Counted from the first letter of the stretch, positions 9,539-18,533 are shown. The stretch is DNA of 64,000 nt from Donghicola mangrovi (GCF_013377535.1 NZ_JABCJE010000013.1:1-64000), one strand, 5' to 3'. The notes: a model not told the origin generated them from the sequence alone. A program made the numbers and translations.

Positions 9539-9550
9539 GTGTCATGACAC
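9539..9550. promoter_or_regulatory. 12-bp palindrome, candidate LacI-type operator
   Basis: A perfect 12-bp palindrome, GTGTCATGACAC, lies 23 bases before the LacI gene start and 125 bases before the binding-protein start, in an AT-rich divergent promoter region. It is the obvious operator candidate for the adjacent regulator. Confidence 0.5.
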
Positions 9551-9572
9551 AATGAACTAAAGTTGGTATCAA

Positions 9573-10613
9573 ATGGGACGTAAGCGTGTAACGATTGCCG
9601 ATCTGGCCGAGGAATCCGGTGTCAGCATCTCGACCATCAACCGCATTTTGGCGGGCACGGACAATGTACGCGCCGCAACGATCGAGCGGGTCCAAGAGGC
9701 CGCCCAACGCATCGGTTATTATGGCGAGGGGGTCCTGTCCGCCCGCCGTGAAAGCGCCCTGCCCAAGTTCAAGTTCGGCTTTCTCTTGCAGCAGTCCAGC
9801 CGCGACCTCTATCGCCTGTTCGGCGAGAAAATCCGCGAGGCTGCGGCCGCTCGCTATGCGGAACACATCGACTGTTTGATTGATTTCGTGGACCTGCTGG
9901 AGCCCGCCAATATCGCACAGAGGCTGCGGGCTTTGGGTCAGGAATGCGATGCGGTGGCGATTATTGCCGCCGACCACCCCTTGATCGGGCAGGCCATCCG
10001 CGAGCTGTCGGAAAAGGGCACTTCTGTTGTCACCTACATCACCGACCAATCCGCGCCTGAACGGGCGGGCTATGTGGGTACCGACAACTGGAAGATCGGG
10101 CGAACGGCGGCGTTCTTTATCTCGCAGATGACATCGGGGCCGGGCCGCATCGCCATGTATATCGGCAACCACCGCTATCAGTGTCAGGACGTGGCAGAGG
10201 CGTCATTCCGGTCCTATATCCGCGAACACGCGCCCCATCTGGTGGTCGCGGACCCCGAACCCACCCACGAGGACAGCACCCGCGCCTACAATCTGGTGCG
10301 CGAGGAATTCCAGAACCACGAGGATCTGAAGGGCATTCTGATCGTCGGCGGCGGTATTTCCGGTGTGCTCCGTGCCATGCGCGAAGTCCCCAAAGAGCGC
10401 CGCAGCCAAGTCCGCGTGATCTGCCGCGACATCGGCCCCGAAACCCGCAAAGGCCTGACCGAAGGCTTGGTGACCGCCGCCCTGTGTCATCCCTTGGAAC
10501 AAACGTCCCAGATGTTGATCCAGACCATGCTGGACGCCCACCAGCGCAAAGGGAATGACAGCACGCTTCAGCGCACTGTCCCCTTCGAAATCATCACCCC
10601 CGAGAATATCTGA
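9573..10613 (+). CDS. LacI-family transcriptional regulator
   Basis: The 346-residue protein has an N-terminal LacI helix-turn-helix (TIADLAEESGVSISTINRIL, residues 7-26) with the hinge region following, and a periplasmic-binding-protein-like sensor domain. The sensor resembles that of regulators in rhizobial and roseobacter sugar operons (IIAADHPLIGQAI, YVGTDNWKIGRTA). It is divergent from the sugar ABC operon and very likely controls it in response to the transported ligand or a derivative. Confidence 0.9.
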   Translation: MGRKRVTIADLAEESGVSISTINRILAGTDNVRAATIERVQEAAQRIGYYGEGVLSARRESALPKFKFGFLLQQSSRDLYRLFGEKIREAAAARYAEHIDCLIDFVDLLEPANIAQRLRALGQECDAVAIIAADHPLIGQAIRELSEKGTSVVTYITDQSAPERAGYVGTDNWKIGRTAAFFISQMTSGPGRIAMYIGNHRYQCQDVAEASFRSYIREHAPHLVVADPEPTHEDSTRAYNLVREEFQNHEDLKGILIVGGGISGVLRAMREVPKERRSQVRVICRDIGPETRKGLTEGLVTAALCHPLEQTSQMLIQTMLDAHQRKGNDSTLQRTVPFEIITPENI

Positions 10614-10623
10614 CCCTCGGGGG
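10597..10623. terminator. Candidate bidirectional terminator
   Basis: An 8-bp stem (CCCCCGAG/CTCGGGGG, 11-base loop) spans the LacI stop codon and the gap before the convergent cytochrome gene. The downstream run is only CGTCTCGTTT, so termination is probably weak. Confidence 0.4.
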
Positions 10624-10631
10624 CGTCTCGT

Positions 10632-12044
10632 TTACAGGGTGCGTTTGCGGCGCAGGGCCCAAGCGATCAGCGCGATCACCACGATCCCCGCAAGCGCCAC
10701 GCCTGCCCAGAACAGGGCCTTGGCGTGCTCGATCAACCAAGGCGCCGTGTCGGCTGCCATGATGTCGGAAACGTCGTCCCCCGTCAGGCCCGCGTCCCCT
10801 TTGCCAAAGCCGGCCGTGACATAGTTTGACACCGCCGCGATCTGGCCGTTGTCGAGCGCCCCGTGGATCATGCTCTGACCTTCGCCAAAGGCGGGCATCA
10901 CGGCGGTGCCGTCCGCGCCAGTGCGGTGAATGCCCTGCACGATCGCCATCACGAGATTGTTGTGGTTTGACGACCCGACCGCAGAATTGCCGGTCAGCGG
11001 CGGGAAGGTTCCGTCATCGGACCCCTGCCCGTTCATCCCGTGACAGGCCGCACAGGCCACGTTGTAAAGCTGCGCGCCGTCGGTCATGTCCGTGGCGATG
11101 TAGCCGGGCTGATCACTGGCAACCATGCCGGGTTCGATTTGGGTCCAATCCACAGGGGTGGCCTTGGTCACCGACCAAGCTGGCGTGTCCTGCCCCTGAT
11201 CGCGGATCGCCGGAACCGTCCGCAGATAGGCGGTAATGGCTGCGATATCCTGATCGGTCAGGTATTGCAGCGAGTTCTGGACCGCATCCGCCATGGGGCC
11301 ACCAGCCTGCGCCTTGCCCATCGCGTGGCCGTTTTGCAGGTAGCTGGCGATCTCGTCGTCGCTCCATTGGCCAAGGCCGCTGATATCGTCCGAGGTCAGA
11401 TTTGGGGCATACCACCCCTCGACCGCCGTACCAGCCAGGAAACGGCTGTTGTCCGTAGCCATGAGCTGGTTGCGCGGGGTGTGACAGGTGGAACAGTGCG
11501 CAAGCCCCTTGACCAGATAGGCCCCGCGGTTCTGCTGGTCGGTCAGATCGGGATCGGCGGTATAGGGATCGCCCCCCGCAAACAGCAGGTCCCACGCGGC
11601 CATCGCGCCGGGGATGTTGAACGGGAACTCCAGCGCCGTCTCGGCCTTGGGGGCTGCGTCCACCGGATCGATCTGCATGAAATAGGCATAGAGCGCCGCG
11701 TTATCCTCGTCCGTGATGTTCGCGTAAGAGGGATACGGCATCGCAGGATAGAGGCGCGATCCATCGGGCCGCACGCCCTTGCGCAGGGCATCGGCGAACT
11801 CTGCCTCGGTCCATTTGCCGATGCCGTATTGGTCCGACGGGGTGATATTGCTGGAGATGATGGTGCCCATGGGCATTTCGAACGGATAGCCGCCCGCCAT
11901 ATAGGCCCCGCCCGTGGCGGTGTGGCACGCGGTACAGTCCCCTGCCCGCGCCAGATATTCCCCGCGCGTCACCAGATCATCCTGCGCAAAGGCAGGCACT
12001 GCGGACACCATCAGGGCCCCAAGGGCGAAAGTTGATACACGCAT
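10632..12044 (-). CDS. Triheme cytochrome c subunit of a membrane-bound dehydrogenase
   Basis: The 470-residue protein has a signal peptide (about residues 1-20), three CXXCH heme sites at residues 37-41, 184-188 and 331-335, and a C-terminal membrane helix (about 445-463) followed by a basic tail. This is the architecture of the cytochrome subunit of gluconate, sorbitol, fructose and alcohol dehydrogenases, which passes electrons from the flavoprotein to ubiquinone. The ATG follows a strong AAGGAGGT that overlaps the end of the GMC gene, so the two are translated together. Confidence 0.93.
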   Translation of the reverse strand: MRVSTFALGALMVSAVPAFAQDDLVTRGEYLARAGDCTACHTATGGAYMAGGYPFEMPMGTIISSNITPSDQYGIGKWTEAEFADALRKGVRPDGSRLYPAMPYPSYANITDEDNAALYAYFMQIDPVDAAPKAETALEFPFNIPGAMAAWDLLFAGGDPYTADPDLTDQQNRGAYLVKGLAHCSTCHTPRNQLMATDNSRFLAGTAVEGWYAPNLTSDDISGLGQWSDDEIASYLQNGHAMGKAQAGGPMADAVQNSLQYLTDQDIAAITAYLRTVPAIRDQGQDTPAWSVTKATPVDWTQIEPGMVASDQPGYIATDMTDGAQLYNVACAACHGMNGQGSDDGTFPPLTGNSAVGSSNHNNLVMAIVQGIHRTGADGTAVMPAFGEGQSMIHGALDNGQIAAVSNYVTAGFGKGDAGLTGDDVSDIMAADTAPWLIEHAKALFWAGVALAGIVVIALIAWALRRKRTL

Positions 12045-12045
12045 C

Positions 12046-13650
12046 TCAGACCTCCTTGGCGATGATGTCGGCCGAGCGGATCGCCAAGGCGACCGCTGTC
12101 AGCGTCGGGTTCACCACCCCTGCGGCGGGGATCACCCCGACCGAGGCGATAAACAGGTTCTCATGGTCGAAACTGCGCCCCTCGTGGTTTACCACGGAAT
12201 CCGAGGCATCGGCCCCCATGATCATCGTCCCCATCAGGTGGTCGTGGTTTTCCCAGTCGTTGATATAGAGGATCTCGCCGCCCTCGACCTTGGGGTTCAT
12301 CTTTTGGGCGATGTCGCGGTACATCTCGCGGCACTTCACGGCGCCTGCTTTGACGTAATCATCCACGTCGAAATGGATTTTCATCCCCGGCAGGCCAAGG
12401 CTGTCCTTCCATTCGGGGTTCGGCTCCAGGCGGTTCTTGGGGTCCGGCAACTGCTCGAAGAACGAATAGAGGTACATGTAGCGCCGTGATTGATCGAGGA
12501 TCCGCTCGTCCAGTTCCGCACCCATCAGCCCGTCATCAATGGCCGATTTCGCCAGATCGATCTGCGGGTTGTTGTTCGCCATCGAGGTTTTGTTCGCCGA
12601 ATGCTCGGACCGGAAGGCCCCGTCGCGCCAGTTCATGATGGTGGCCTGCTGCACGGGGCCACGACCCGCCCACTGGGTATCCTCGCACAGGAACCCCATG
12701 GAAATCCCGATGTGGTCCATCATGTTGCGCCCCACCATGTCCGATGAATTGCCAATGTCGTTCATCATCATCAGCTTGGCCGTCTCAAAGCTGTGGGCCG
12801 CCAGAACGAAATACTTGGCGGTCAGGCGGTGCTCTGCGCCCTCGGGGGTCAGATAGCGGACGGCGATGATCTTGTTTCCTTCGCCGGTTTCGATCTTGTG
12901 GACGACGGCCTCGGGGATCAGTTGGGCGCCAGCCCGCACGGCTTTGTCCGCGTGGATCGACCCGTTATAGAGCGTGCCGATGGGGCAAACCTGATCGCAG
13001 TTGTTGTTCCCTTGGCAGGCGGGGCGGCCATCCCACGGTTTGTGGATGCGGACGGTCGGCTCGATGCACATGGAATAGCCCTGCGGCACCAGCGTATCGT
13101 TCAGCTTCTGCCCGTTGACGGCATAGGCCTCGGCGGTGATGGGATAGGGTTTGGAGCGCGGCGGATAGGCCTGCCCTGCATGGGTGCCGGACTGGTCATC
13201 GGTGTCGGAGCCCGCAATCCCCAGCTCGTATTCAGCGCGGGTGTAATAGGGTTCGATGTCATCATATTCCAGCGGCCAGTCGCGCCCCTTGCCGTACAGG
13301 GACTTCAGCTTGAAATCGTTGGGGATATAGCGCCACGTCGCCCCGCCCCAATGCCAAGTCGTACCGCCCACCAGCTTGAGCATCCCCGGCATCATGTCAA
13401 AGCTGCCGGTGTTCTGGATGTAGCCCGGCTGATAGCTGGTCGGAGCCCACGGGTTGTTCGGATAAGCATCGTTGCGATCGTAATGGCGCCCCGAATTGCG
13501 GAAGTTCATCAGGATTTTCCAGCGGGGCACCGAGGGGCCAGCCTCGAGGATAATCACCGATTTCCCCTGTTTCGCCAGTTCATAGGCCGCGTTTGATCCG
13601 ACCGCGCCGGAGCCGACGACAATCACATCTGCATCATAGTCCTGTGCCAA
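12046..13650 (-). CDS. GMC-family FAD-dependent dehydrogenase, large subunit
   Basis: The 534-residue flavoprotein starts at a TTG preceded by AAGGA. It has the FAD-binding GSGAVGS motif (13-19), a GGTTWHWGG segment near residue 100, and a C-terminal GMC pair (His in NHDHLMGT, Asn in VVNPTLT). Cysteines at 212, 218 and 222 (C-X5-C-X3-C, ending in CPIG) match the iron-sulfur motif of bacterial FAD glucose and gluconate dehydrogenases. It oxidises a sugar, polyol or sugar acid in the periplasm and hands electrons to the triheme cytochrome. The substrate is not determined. Confidence 0.92.
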   Translation of the reverse strand: MAQDYDADVIVVGSGAVGSNAAYELAKQGKSVIILEAGPSVPRWKILMNFRNSGRHYDRNDAYPNNPWAPTSYQPGYIQNTGSFDMMPGMLKLVGGTTWHWGGATWRYIPNDFKLKSLYGKGRDWPLEYDDIEPYYTRAEYELGIAGSDTDDQSGTHAGQAYPPRSKPYPITAEAYAVNGQKLNDTLVPQGYSMCIEPTVRIHKPWDGRPACQGNNNCDQVCPIGTLYNGSIHADKAVRAGAQLIPEAVVHKIETGEGNKIIAVRYLTPEGAEHRLTAKYFVLAAHSFETAKLMMMNDIGNSSDMVGRNMMDHIGISMGFLCEDTQWAGRGPVQQATIMNWRDGAFRSEHSANKTSMANNNPQIDLAKSAIDDGLMGAELDERILDQSRRYMYLYSFFEQLPDPKNRLEPNPEWKDSLGLPGMKIHFDVDDYVKAGAVKCREMYRDIAQKMNPKVEGGEILYINDWENHDHLMGTMIMGADASDSVVNHEGRSFDHENLFIASVGVIPAAGVVNPTLTAVALAIRSADIIAKEV

Positions 13651-13694
13651 AGTCTTAGTCCTTGTTCATAACGAAAAAGGCCGGGAGCGCGCGC

Positions 13695-14225
13695 TCAACC
13701 GGCCTCGGGAAGGTGGGCCCAGTATCCGGTGCCTTGGCGCGAATAGCTGGGAATGGGGGTATAGGGTTCGGTCAGCCGATAGGTCAGCGCTTGGGTATAG
13801 GTCACGAACTGCACCCCGTCGTCCGAGGTATGGGCAACCGGCGTGCCTGCGTATCCCAGATAAAGCGCGGAAATCAGGGTCTTGGCGGTGTTTTTTAATT
13901 CGCCGTCAAATCCGTCTGCGGTTTTCAGCGTTTCGACATCGGTGATCCCCTGCTCAGTGGCAAAGCTGGCCAGACGCGACAGGGCCTGCGGGTAATCGGG
14001 CTGGGTGACGGTGATCGCATCAACCGCGCGCTTGGCAAGGGCGGGGTCAATCGTTTTGCCGGTGACCAGTTCGGCGATGGCCATACTGTCAGCCGTTTGC
14101 GCGATCGCGGGCAGAGGACGAGAGATCAGCGCGCCGCTGGCCAACATCGCGGCAGTGCCCATCAAAAAGAGGCGGCGGGTCGGACGATCCATCGCCCCTC
14201 GGTGATCCGGCGGAGAGGTATCCAC
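13695..14225 (-). CDS. Twin-arginine small subunit (gluconate 2-dehydrogenase subunit 3-like)
   Basis: The 176-residue protein starts at a GTG six bases after AAGGAG; an ATG at 14192 is an alternative. The N-terminus holds a twin-arginine signal (TRRLFLMGTAAMLASG), and the mature part resembles small subunits of sorbitol and gluconate dehydrogenases. In characterised complexes this subunit carries the flavoprotein, which lacks its own signal, through the Tat system. The gene order small subunit - GMC - cytochrome fits one operon. Confidence 0.88.
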   Translation of the reverse strand: MDTSPPDHRGAMDRPTRRLFLMGTAAMLASGALISRPLPAIAQTADSMAIAELVTGKTIDPALAKRAVDAITVTQPDYPQALSRLASFATEQGITDVETLKTADGFDGELKNTAKTLISALYLGYAGTPVAHTSDDGVQFVTYTQALTYRLTEPYTPIPSYSRQGTGYWAHLPEAG

Positions 14226-14662
14226 GGGTAACTCCTTTGACAAACCAAGGGCACCCTGCCGTTTCGTCCGAGGTCCGCCTAATGGGCGGGACGGGCAGAT
14301 AGGTGAAAATTCAGGCACCCGAGAATGCTGCCCCTCGCGGGGGCATCGGGGGCACAACGCACGTCGTGCGAAATGGTTGCCGAAATCGCGCCGTCGTGAT
14401 GGCAATTCCCCTGTGCTGACAAGCACATAGGCTGTGCATGATGCAAGGCGCACCTAGTTTACCCAAGGGGGTCATAAGCCAAGCTGTTAGCGGCACCAGC
14501 CAAAATTCGCACACGGGTGCAACAATGTCGTTGCTTCGGAAACGTGCCGAAAGCTCAACCTGAACGCGAATTTTCCTTGATTGGCAGCACCCGAAATGCG
14601 TCCCTATCCGCGGGAGGAACAAGACTCATTTTACCGTTCTCAGTACATGTGGGGTAAGTGCA
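14226..14662. other. 437-base region without a supported gene
   Basis: This region must contain the promoter of the dehydrogenase operon and that of the small gene at 14663. It holds two short inverted repeats (TGCCCC/GGGGCA near 14330-14346; TGTGCT-GACA-AGCACA at 14412-14427). An open frame crossing it on the minus strand has no recognisable content. Confidence 0.5.
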
Positions 14663-14860
14663 ATGGAAAAGTGTCTGTTTGTGGCCGAGACTGATGGCGA
14701 AAACGCGGTCAGTCATGTGTGGTTCTATAGTGGCGAAGGTAATCCGCGGCTGGTGCAACGTACGGATGTGACGTCCCAGCGCATCACAGGGGCAGAATTC
14801 GCCGGTGCGCCGGCCGAAATGATCGCAGCGTGGCTGCGAAGGTTTGCCAACCTGCCCTGA
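14663..14860 (+). CDS. Small hypothetical protein (65 residues)
   Basis: I do not recognise this gene. The 65-residue product has codon use like its neighbours, begins MEKCLFVAETDG and ends in a helix-like segment (PAEMIAAWLRRFANLP). The ribosome site is weak (GGGG). It stands alone between the dehydrogenase operon promoter and the convergent PPK2 gene. It could be a real small cytosolic protein; a chance frame is not excluded. Confidence 0.45.
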   Translation: MEKCLFVAETDGENAVSHVWFYSGEGNPRLVQRTDVTSQRITGAEFAGAPAEMIAAWLRRFANLP

Positions 14861-14937
14861 ATTTGCGAACTGGCCGCCCCGCACGGGCGACCAGTCAAGA
14901 CCAAAGGGCTGCTCGAACAGGCCGGCAGCCCGATGCA

Positions 14938-15858
14938 TCAATACTTTGACGGAACGTACAGATCGCGCGGCAGGATCGCGCGCTCATAGTCGGGCTTGAA
15001 CACACGCTCGGGCAGCGAAATCTCTTCGTGGTTTATCGGACCATAGGGAAAGAGCGTCAGCAGGTGGTCGATGCAGTTCAGGCGCGCGCGCTTCTTGTCG
15101 TTGCCTTCAACGATGTACCACGGCGCCTCGGGGATGTTCGAGCGTTGCAGCATCTCTTCTTTGGCCTTGGTGTACTGCTCCCAGCGGACGCGGCTTTGCA
15201 GGTCCATGGGGCTAAGTTTCCACTGCTTCATCGGGTCGTGGATACGCATGAGGAAGCGCATCTGCTGCTCTTCATCGGTGATCGAGAACCAGTATTTCAC
15301 CAGCCGGATGCCCGAGCGCACCAGCATCCGCTCGAATTCCGGCACGTCGTGAAAGAACGCCTCGACCTGATCGTCGTTGGCAAATCCCATGACCCGCTCC
15401 ACACCGGCACGGTTGTACCAGCTGCGATCGAACAGAACGATCTCGCCCGCCGCAGGCAGGTGCGAGACATAGCGTTGGAAATACCACTGGGTCTTTTCGC
15501 GGTCCGACGGCGCGGGCAAGGCCACGACGCGCACCAGACGGGGGTTCAAACGCTGGGTGATGCGCTTGATCACGCCGCCCTTGCCCGCCGCATCGCGCCC
15601 CTCGAACAGCACCACGACCTTTTCGCCGGTGTGCTGGACCCAGTCCTGCAGCTTGATCAGCTCGGCTTGCAGGCGCAGCAGCGACTGGAAGTACACCTTG
15701 CGATCAATCTGCTCGGGGTGGGCGCGGTTATAGATTTTGCGGATCTCCTGACTCAGGATCGCGTCTTCGAATTCGATCTCGAAGTCCTCGTCCAGAGTGT
15801 CGATCAGTTCAGCCTCGAGCCAGTCGCGGGGGGCATCTTCAAAGGGGGTGTCGGTCAT
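14938..15858 (-). CDS. ppk2: Polyphosphate kinase 2
   Basis: The 306-residue protein is a one-domain PPK2, which moves phosphate between polyphosphate and nucleotides. It shows the PPK2 Walker A GRDAAGKGG (residues 87-95), the lid RLNPRLVRVVALPAPSDRE, and Walker B LFDRSWYNR (142-150). I chose the ATG at 15858 with AGGTGA before it; a GTG at 15867 would add three residues. It is a single gene. Its presence links this window to polyphosphate metabolism, relevant to the CHAD/CYTH operon 38 kb away. Confidence 0.95.
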   Translation of the reverse strand: MTDTPFEDAPRDWLEAELIDTLDEDFEIEFEDAILSQEIRKIYNRAHPEQIDRKVYFQSLLRLQAELIKLQDWVQHTGEKVVVLFEGRDAAGKGGVIKRITQRLNPRLVRVVALPAPSDREKTQWYFQRYVSHLPAAGEIVLFDRSWYNRAGVERVMGFANDDQVEAFFHDVPEFERMLVRSGIRLVKYWFSITDEEQQMRFLMRIHDPMKQWKLSPMDLQSRVRWEQYTKAKEEMLQRSNIPEAPWYIVEGNDKKRARLNCIDHLLTLFPYGPINHEEISLPERVFKPDYERAILPRDLYVPSKY

Positions 15859-16044
15859 GACGGTCACCTGTTACCGAAATCGGCCCCCAGCTATGGCAAA
15901 TCTCTGTGACAGGGGCATGACGGTCGGGGGCATTTCGGGGGCCTGATCCGTGCCTCACGCTTACAAAATGGAACATCTTCGGCCCCAGCGTGTTGAACCA
16001 GCCAAGGACGCGGCCTCTGCCGCTATTGGTTAAGGGAGAAGATT

Positions 16045-17754
16045 TTGACCGTATTCAAGAACTCGACAGCACTGATCCTCGCGATGTCGCTGATGGTGCC
16101 TCATGCTGCAATCTCGCAACAAGCGATGGACGAACTGGAAAAGCTGCCGGACGAGGCGCGCGCCACGATGGAGGCATGCGTTGCCCAATCCGGTGACACC
16201 GCCGCGTGCCTTGAGGAGGCCTTGAAGGCCGACACCGATCAGGCGACCGAGGCCGAGACGACGGCCGAACAGGACAAGGCTGCCAAGAAGGCCGAAAAGC
16301 AACAGAAGAAGGCTGAGAAAGCCGCCAAAAAGGCCGAGAAAGCTGCCGCCGCAGAGGCGAATGCCAAAGCTGAGGCCGAGGTAACCGCCGCGCCCGAGGC
16401 CGAGGCTGCCCCCGAGGCCAACGATGGCCCCAAATTCGTAGAGGCCCCCGAGACGCCCGCAGAAGCGGAGCCTGCCCAGAATGAGGCCGCCGCCCCTGCC
16501 CCCGAAGCAGCGCCTGCGGATCAAAACACCGCTCAGACCGAGCCTGCTCCTGCCCCCGCCGCAGAGACTGCTGCCGAAGCAGAGGTCCAAGCCACCGACA
16601 CGGCCCCCAAAGCCAAGTTGACCAAAGAGGAACGTCAGGCCCTCAAGCGCGAGAAGCGTGCCGAGGCCAAAGCCGCCCTTGAACAGTCGCTGGCTGCCGA
16701 AACCGAGGGCGACGCCCCCGCCGCAGCTGCCCTCGCGGATGCTGAAAACACCGACATGACGGCCACCGCGACCGAAGAAACCATCACCGAGGACACCGCC
16801 CGGACCTCCAACGAGGATTTCAAAACCCGCGTCAGCGATTCCAGCGACAAGGAAGAGGCTGATGACAAAGGCCTGACCACCGTAGAGAAGGCCGCTCTGG
16901 CAGGTCTGGCCGCGCTGGCCGTGGGGGCTGTGCTGAAGAACGGCGCTCAGGTGGCAGCGAACTCGGGTGACCGCGTGGTTCTGGAGCAGCCCGATGGCAC
17001 CTACCGCGTGATCAAGGACGACGGCGCCCTGCTGCGTCAGCCCGGCACCACCGTCCGCACCCAAAGTTATGAGGACGGCTCTAGCCGCACCATTTCGACC
17101 CGCGAAGACGGCTCGCAGATCATCACGATCTACGACAGCCAGAAGCGCATCGTGCGCCGCGAGCGGATTGATGCGAACGGTGACCGCTATGTGCTGGTCG
17201 ATGACAGCCAAGGCGCCGCACCGGTCGAAGTCACCGCCCTGCCCGCTGCTGACATCAACGACAGCGTGACGGTGACCAATCAGGACGCCCTGCGCGCCGC
17301 GCTGGAACAGCAGGCCCGCACCGACCGCAGCTTTACCCTGAACCAGATCCGTCAGATTCCGCAGGTACGTGCCCTCGCCCCCGCCATCGCGGTCGAGAAT
17401 GTGACCTTTGCCACCGGTTCGGCCGCCATCCGTCCCGAACAGGCAGAATCGCTGGCGGCTCTTGGGGACACCATCCGTGACCGCATCGCCGAAAACCCGC
17501 GCGAGATTTTCCTGGTCGAGGGGCACACCGACGCGGTTGGCAACGCGGCCTATAACCTGGCCCTGTCGGACCGCCGTGCGGAATCGCTGGCCCTTGCGTT
17601 GACCGAATACTTCAACGTTCCGGCGGAGAACCTGATCGTGCAGGGCTATGGCGAGGAATATCTGAAGGTCGCCACCCAGACCGCTGAAGAGGCAAACCGC
17701 CGTGCCAATGTGCGCCGGATTACCGATCTGCTGCGCACCGCCAGCGCCAACTAA
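16045..17754 (+). CDS. OmpA-domain outer membrane/peptidoglycan-associated protein with Ala/Glu/Lys-rich region
   Basis: The 569-residue protein starts at a TTG after GGGAGAA; there is no good ATG. It has a signal peptide, then about 250 residues of low-complexity Ala/Glu/Lys/Pro sequence, including Lys-rich coiled-coil-like repeats (KKAEKAAKKAEKAA). Next comes a middle domain, and then a C-terminal OmpA domain with FATGSAAIRPEQ and EGHTDAVGNAAYNLALSDRR, which binds peptidoglycan. It probably tethers the outer membrane or spans the periplasm. A clear terminator follows. Confidence 0.88.
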   Translation: MTVFKNSTALILAMSLMVPHAAISQQAMDELEKLPDEARATMEACVAQSGDTAACLEEALKADTDQATEAETTAEQDKAAKKAEKQQKKAEKAAKKAEKAAAAEANAKAEAEVTAAPEAEAAPEANDGPKFVEAPETPAEAEPAQNEAAAPAPEAAPADQNTAQTEPAPAPAAETAAEAEVQATDTAPKAKLTKEERQALKREKRAEAKAALEQSLAAETEGDAPAAAALADAENTDMTATATEETITEDTARTSNEDFKTRVSDSSDKEEADDKGLTTVEKAALAGLAALAVGAVLKNGAQVAANSGDRVVLEQPDGTYRVIKDDGALLRQPGTTVRTQSYEDGSSRTISTREDGSQIITIYDSQKRIVRRERIDANGDRYVLVDDSQGAAPVEVTALPAADINDSVTVTNQDALRAALEQQARTDRSFTLNQIRQIPQVRALAPAIAVENVTFATGSAAIRPEQAESLAALGDTIRDRIAENPREIFLVEGHTDAVGNAAYNLALSDRRAESLALALTEYFNVPAENLIVQGYGEEYLKVATQTAEEANRRANVRRITDLLRTASAN

Positions 17755-17761
17755 GCGAAAC

Positions 17762-17789
17762 GCCCCCGCCACCGTGCGGGGGCTTTTTT
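17762..17789 (+). terminator. Rho-independent terminator after the OmpA-domain gene
   Basis: An 8-bp GC stem (GCCCCCGC/GCGGGGGC, 6-base loop) is followed by six T residues, seven bases after the stop codon. Confidence 0.9.
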
Positions 17790-17792
17790 ACG

Positions 17793-18401
17793 CTATTTGC
17801 TGCGGAATGCCGCCGCTTTGGCCCGATTCCCGCAGACCTCCATCGAGCACCAACGCCGCTTGTGGTTCTTGCTGACGTCCAGAAAATAGAGCGTGCAGCT
17901 AGGCCCCTCGCAGTTGCGAACATAGCGGAAGTCAGATTGGGTGATCAGACGGGCCGCCACCGCCGCGATGCGGATGATCAGGTCCGCCGGCGTCCATAAC
18001 TGATGGCGGTTCACCAGTTCATAGGGCTGCCCCATCCCCCCTGACATAATCAGCAAATAGTGCGGCCCCGAGGCCAGAATGCCATTGATCCGCGCGATGA
18101 TCGGGTGATGGTCATCGGTCAAGGCCACCCCGCTCGCGCCCTCGATAAACGCCCGGAATTCTTCGCGAAAGTTGACGATGTCCTGACGGGCGCGCTCCAG
18201 CTCTGCGGCGGCAGAGGGCGCGCGGAACGGCGTGACTTCGGTCTCGGACGCCAGACCCGCTGCAACCATCCAATCCAGCAAATCCTCGCCGGTTTCCAGC
18301 CACTCGAACAGGGTGGAACGCGGCTTGGCGACCGAGTTCAGGAAATCCAGCGCAGGGCTTTCTCCGACAAAGAAGGGGGCGGGTCTGGTATCGCGCGACA
18401 T
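17793..18401 (-). CDS. CGNR zinc-finger / ABATE-domain transcriptional regulator
   Basis: The protein has the ABATE N-terminal domain (PALDFLNSVAKPR, LLDWMVAAGL) and a C-terminal CGNR zinc finger with cysteines in NCEGPSC, RRWCSMEVCGNR. Such proteins are thought to be DNA-binding stress regulators. The start is uncertain: ATG at 18401 (202 residues) fits homologue length, while an ATG at 18452 would add 17 residues. It is divergent from the hydrolase/azoreductase pair and probably controls it through the inverted repeats in between. Confidence 0.85.
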   Translation of the reverse strand: MSRDTRPAPFFVGESPALDFLNSVAKPRSTLFEWLETGEDLLDWMVAAGLASETEVTPFRAPSAAAELERARQDIVNFREEFRAFIEGASGVALTDDHHPIIARINGILASGPHYLLIMSGGMGQPYELVNRHQLWTPADLIIRIAAVAARLITQSDFRYVRNCEGPSCTLYFLDVSKNHKRRWCSMEVCGNRAKAAAFRSK

Positions 18402-18470
18402 GGGCAGGGGTGGTCCGTATTGCGGTGGGCTTAACCCTCCTTGGATAACCATAGGCCAAAGGGTTTGCCA

Positions 18471-18506
18471 GTTACTTTTGAACACAATGCGTCACGAAAA
18501 AGTAAC
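18471..18506. promoter_or_regulatory. Inverted repeat 1, candidate CGNR operator
   Basis: GTTACTTTT at 18471-18479 is matched by its exact reverse complement at 18498-18506. The core GTTA-Y-TTTT recurs in the second repeat 28 bases further on. It lies between the divergent regulator and hydrolase genes. Confidence 0.55.
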
Positions 18507-18533
18507 TCCCAATTTTCAAATTTCAAAGTTACA

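Noticed and set aside
14555-14941. 128-codon minus-strand open frame
   Set aside because: It overlaps the small plus-strand gene, has no known pattern and poor codon use; the plus-strand gene is only slightly better supported.
16240-16500. Repeats in the Ala/Glu/Lys-rich part of the OmpA-domain gene as a DNA repeat array
   Set aside because: The repetition is at protein level (low complexity), not an exact DNA repeat, and there is no CRISPR-like spacing.
16030-17772. Gly/Leu-rich minus-strand open frame opposite the OmpA-domain gene
   Set aside because: The Gly/Leu/Arg pattern is the mirror image of the Ala/Glu/Lys-rich coding strand and has no ribosome site of note.
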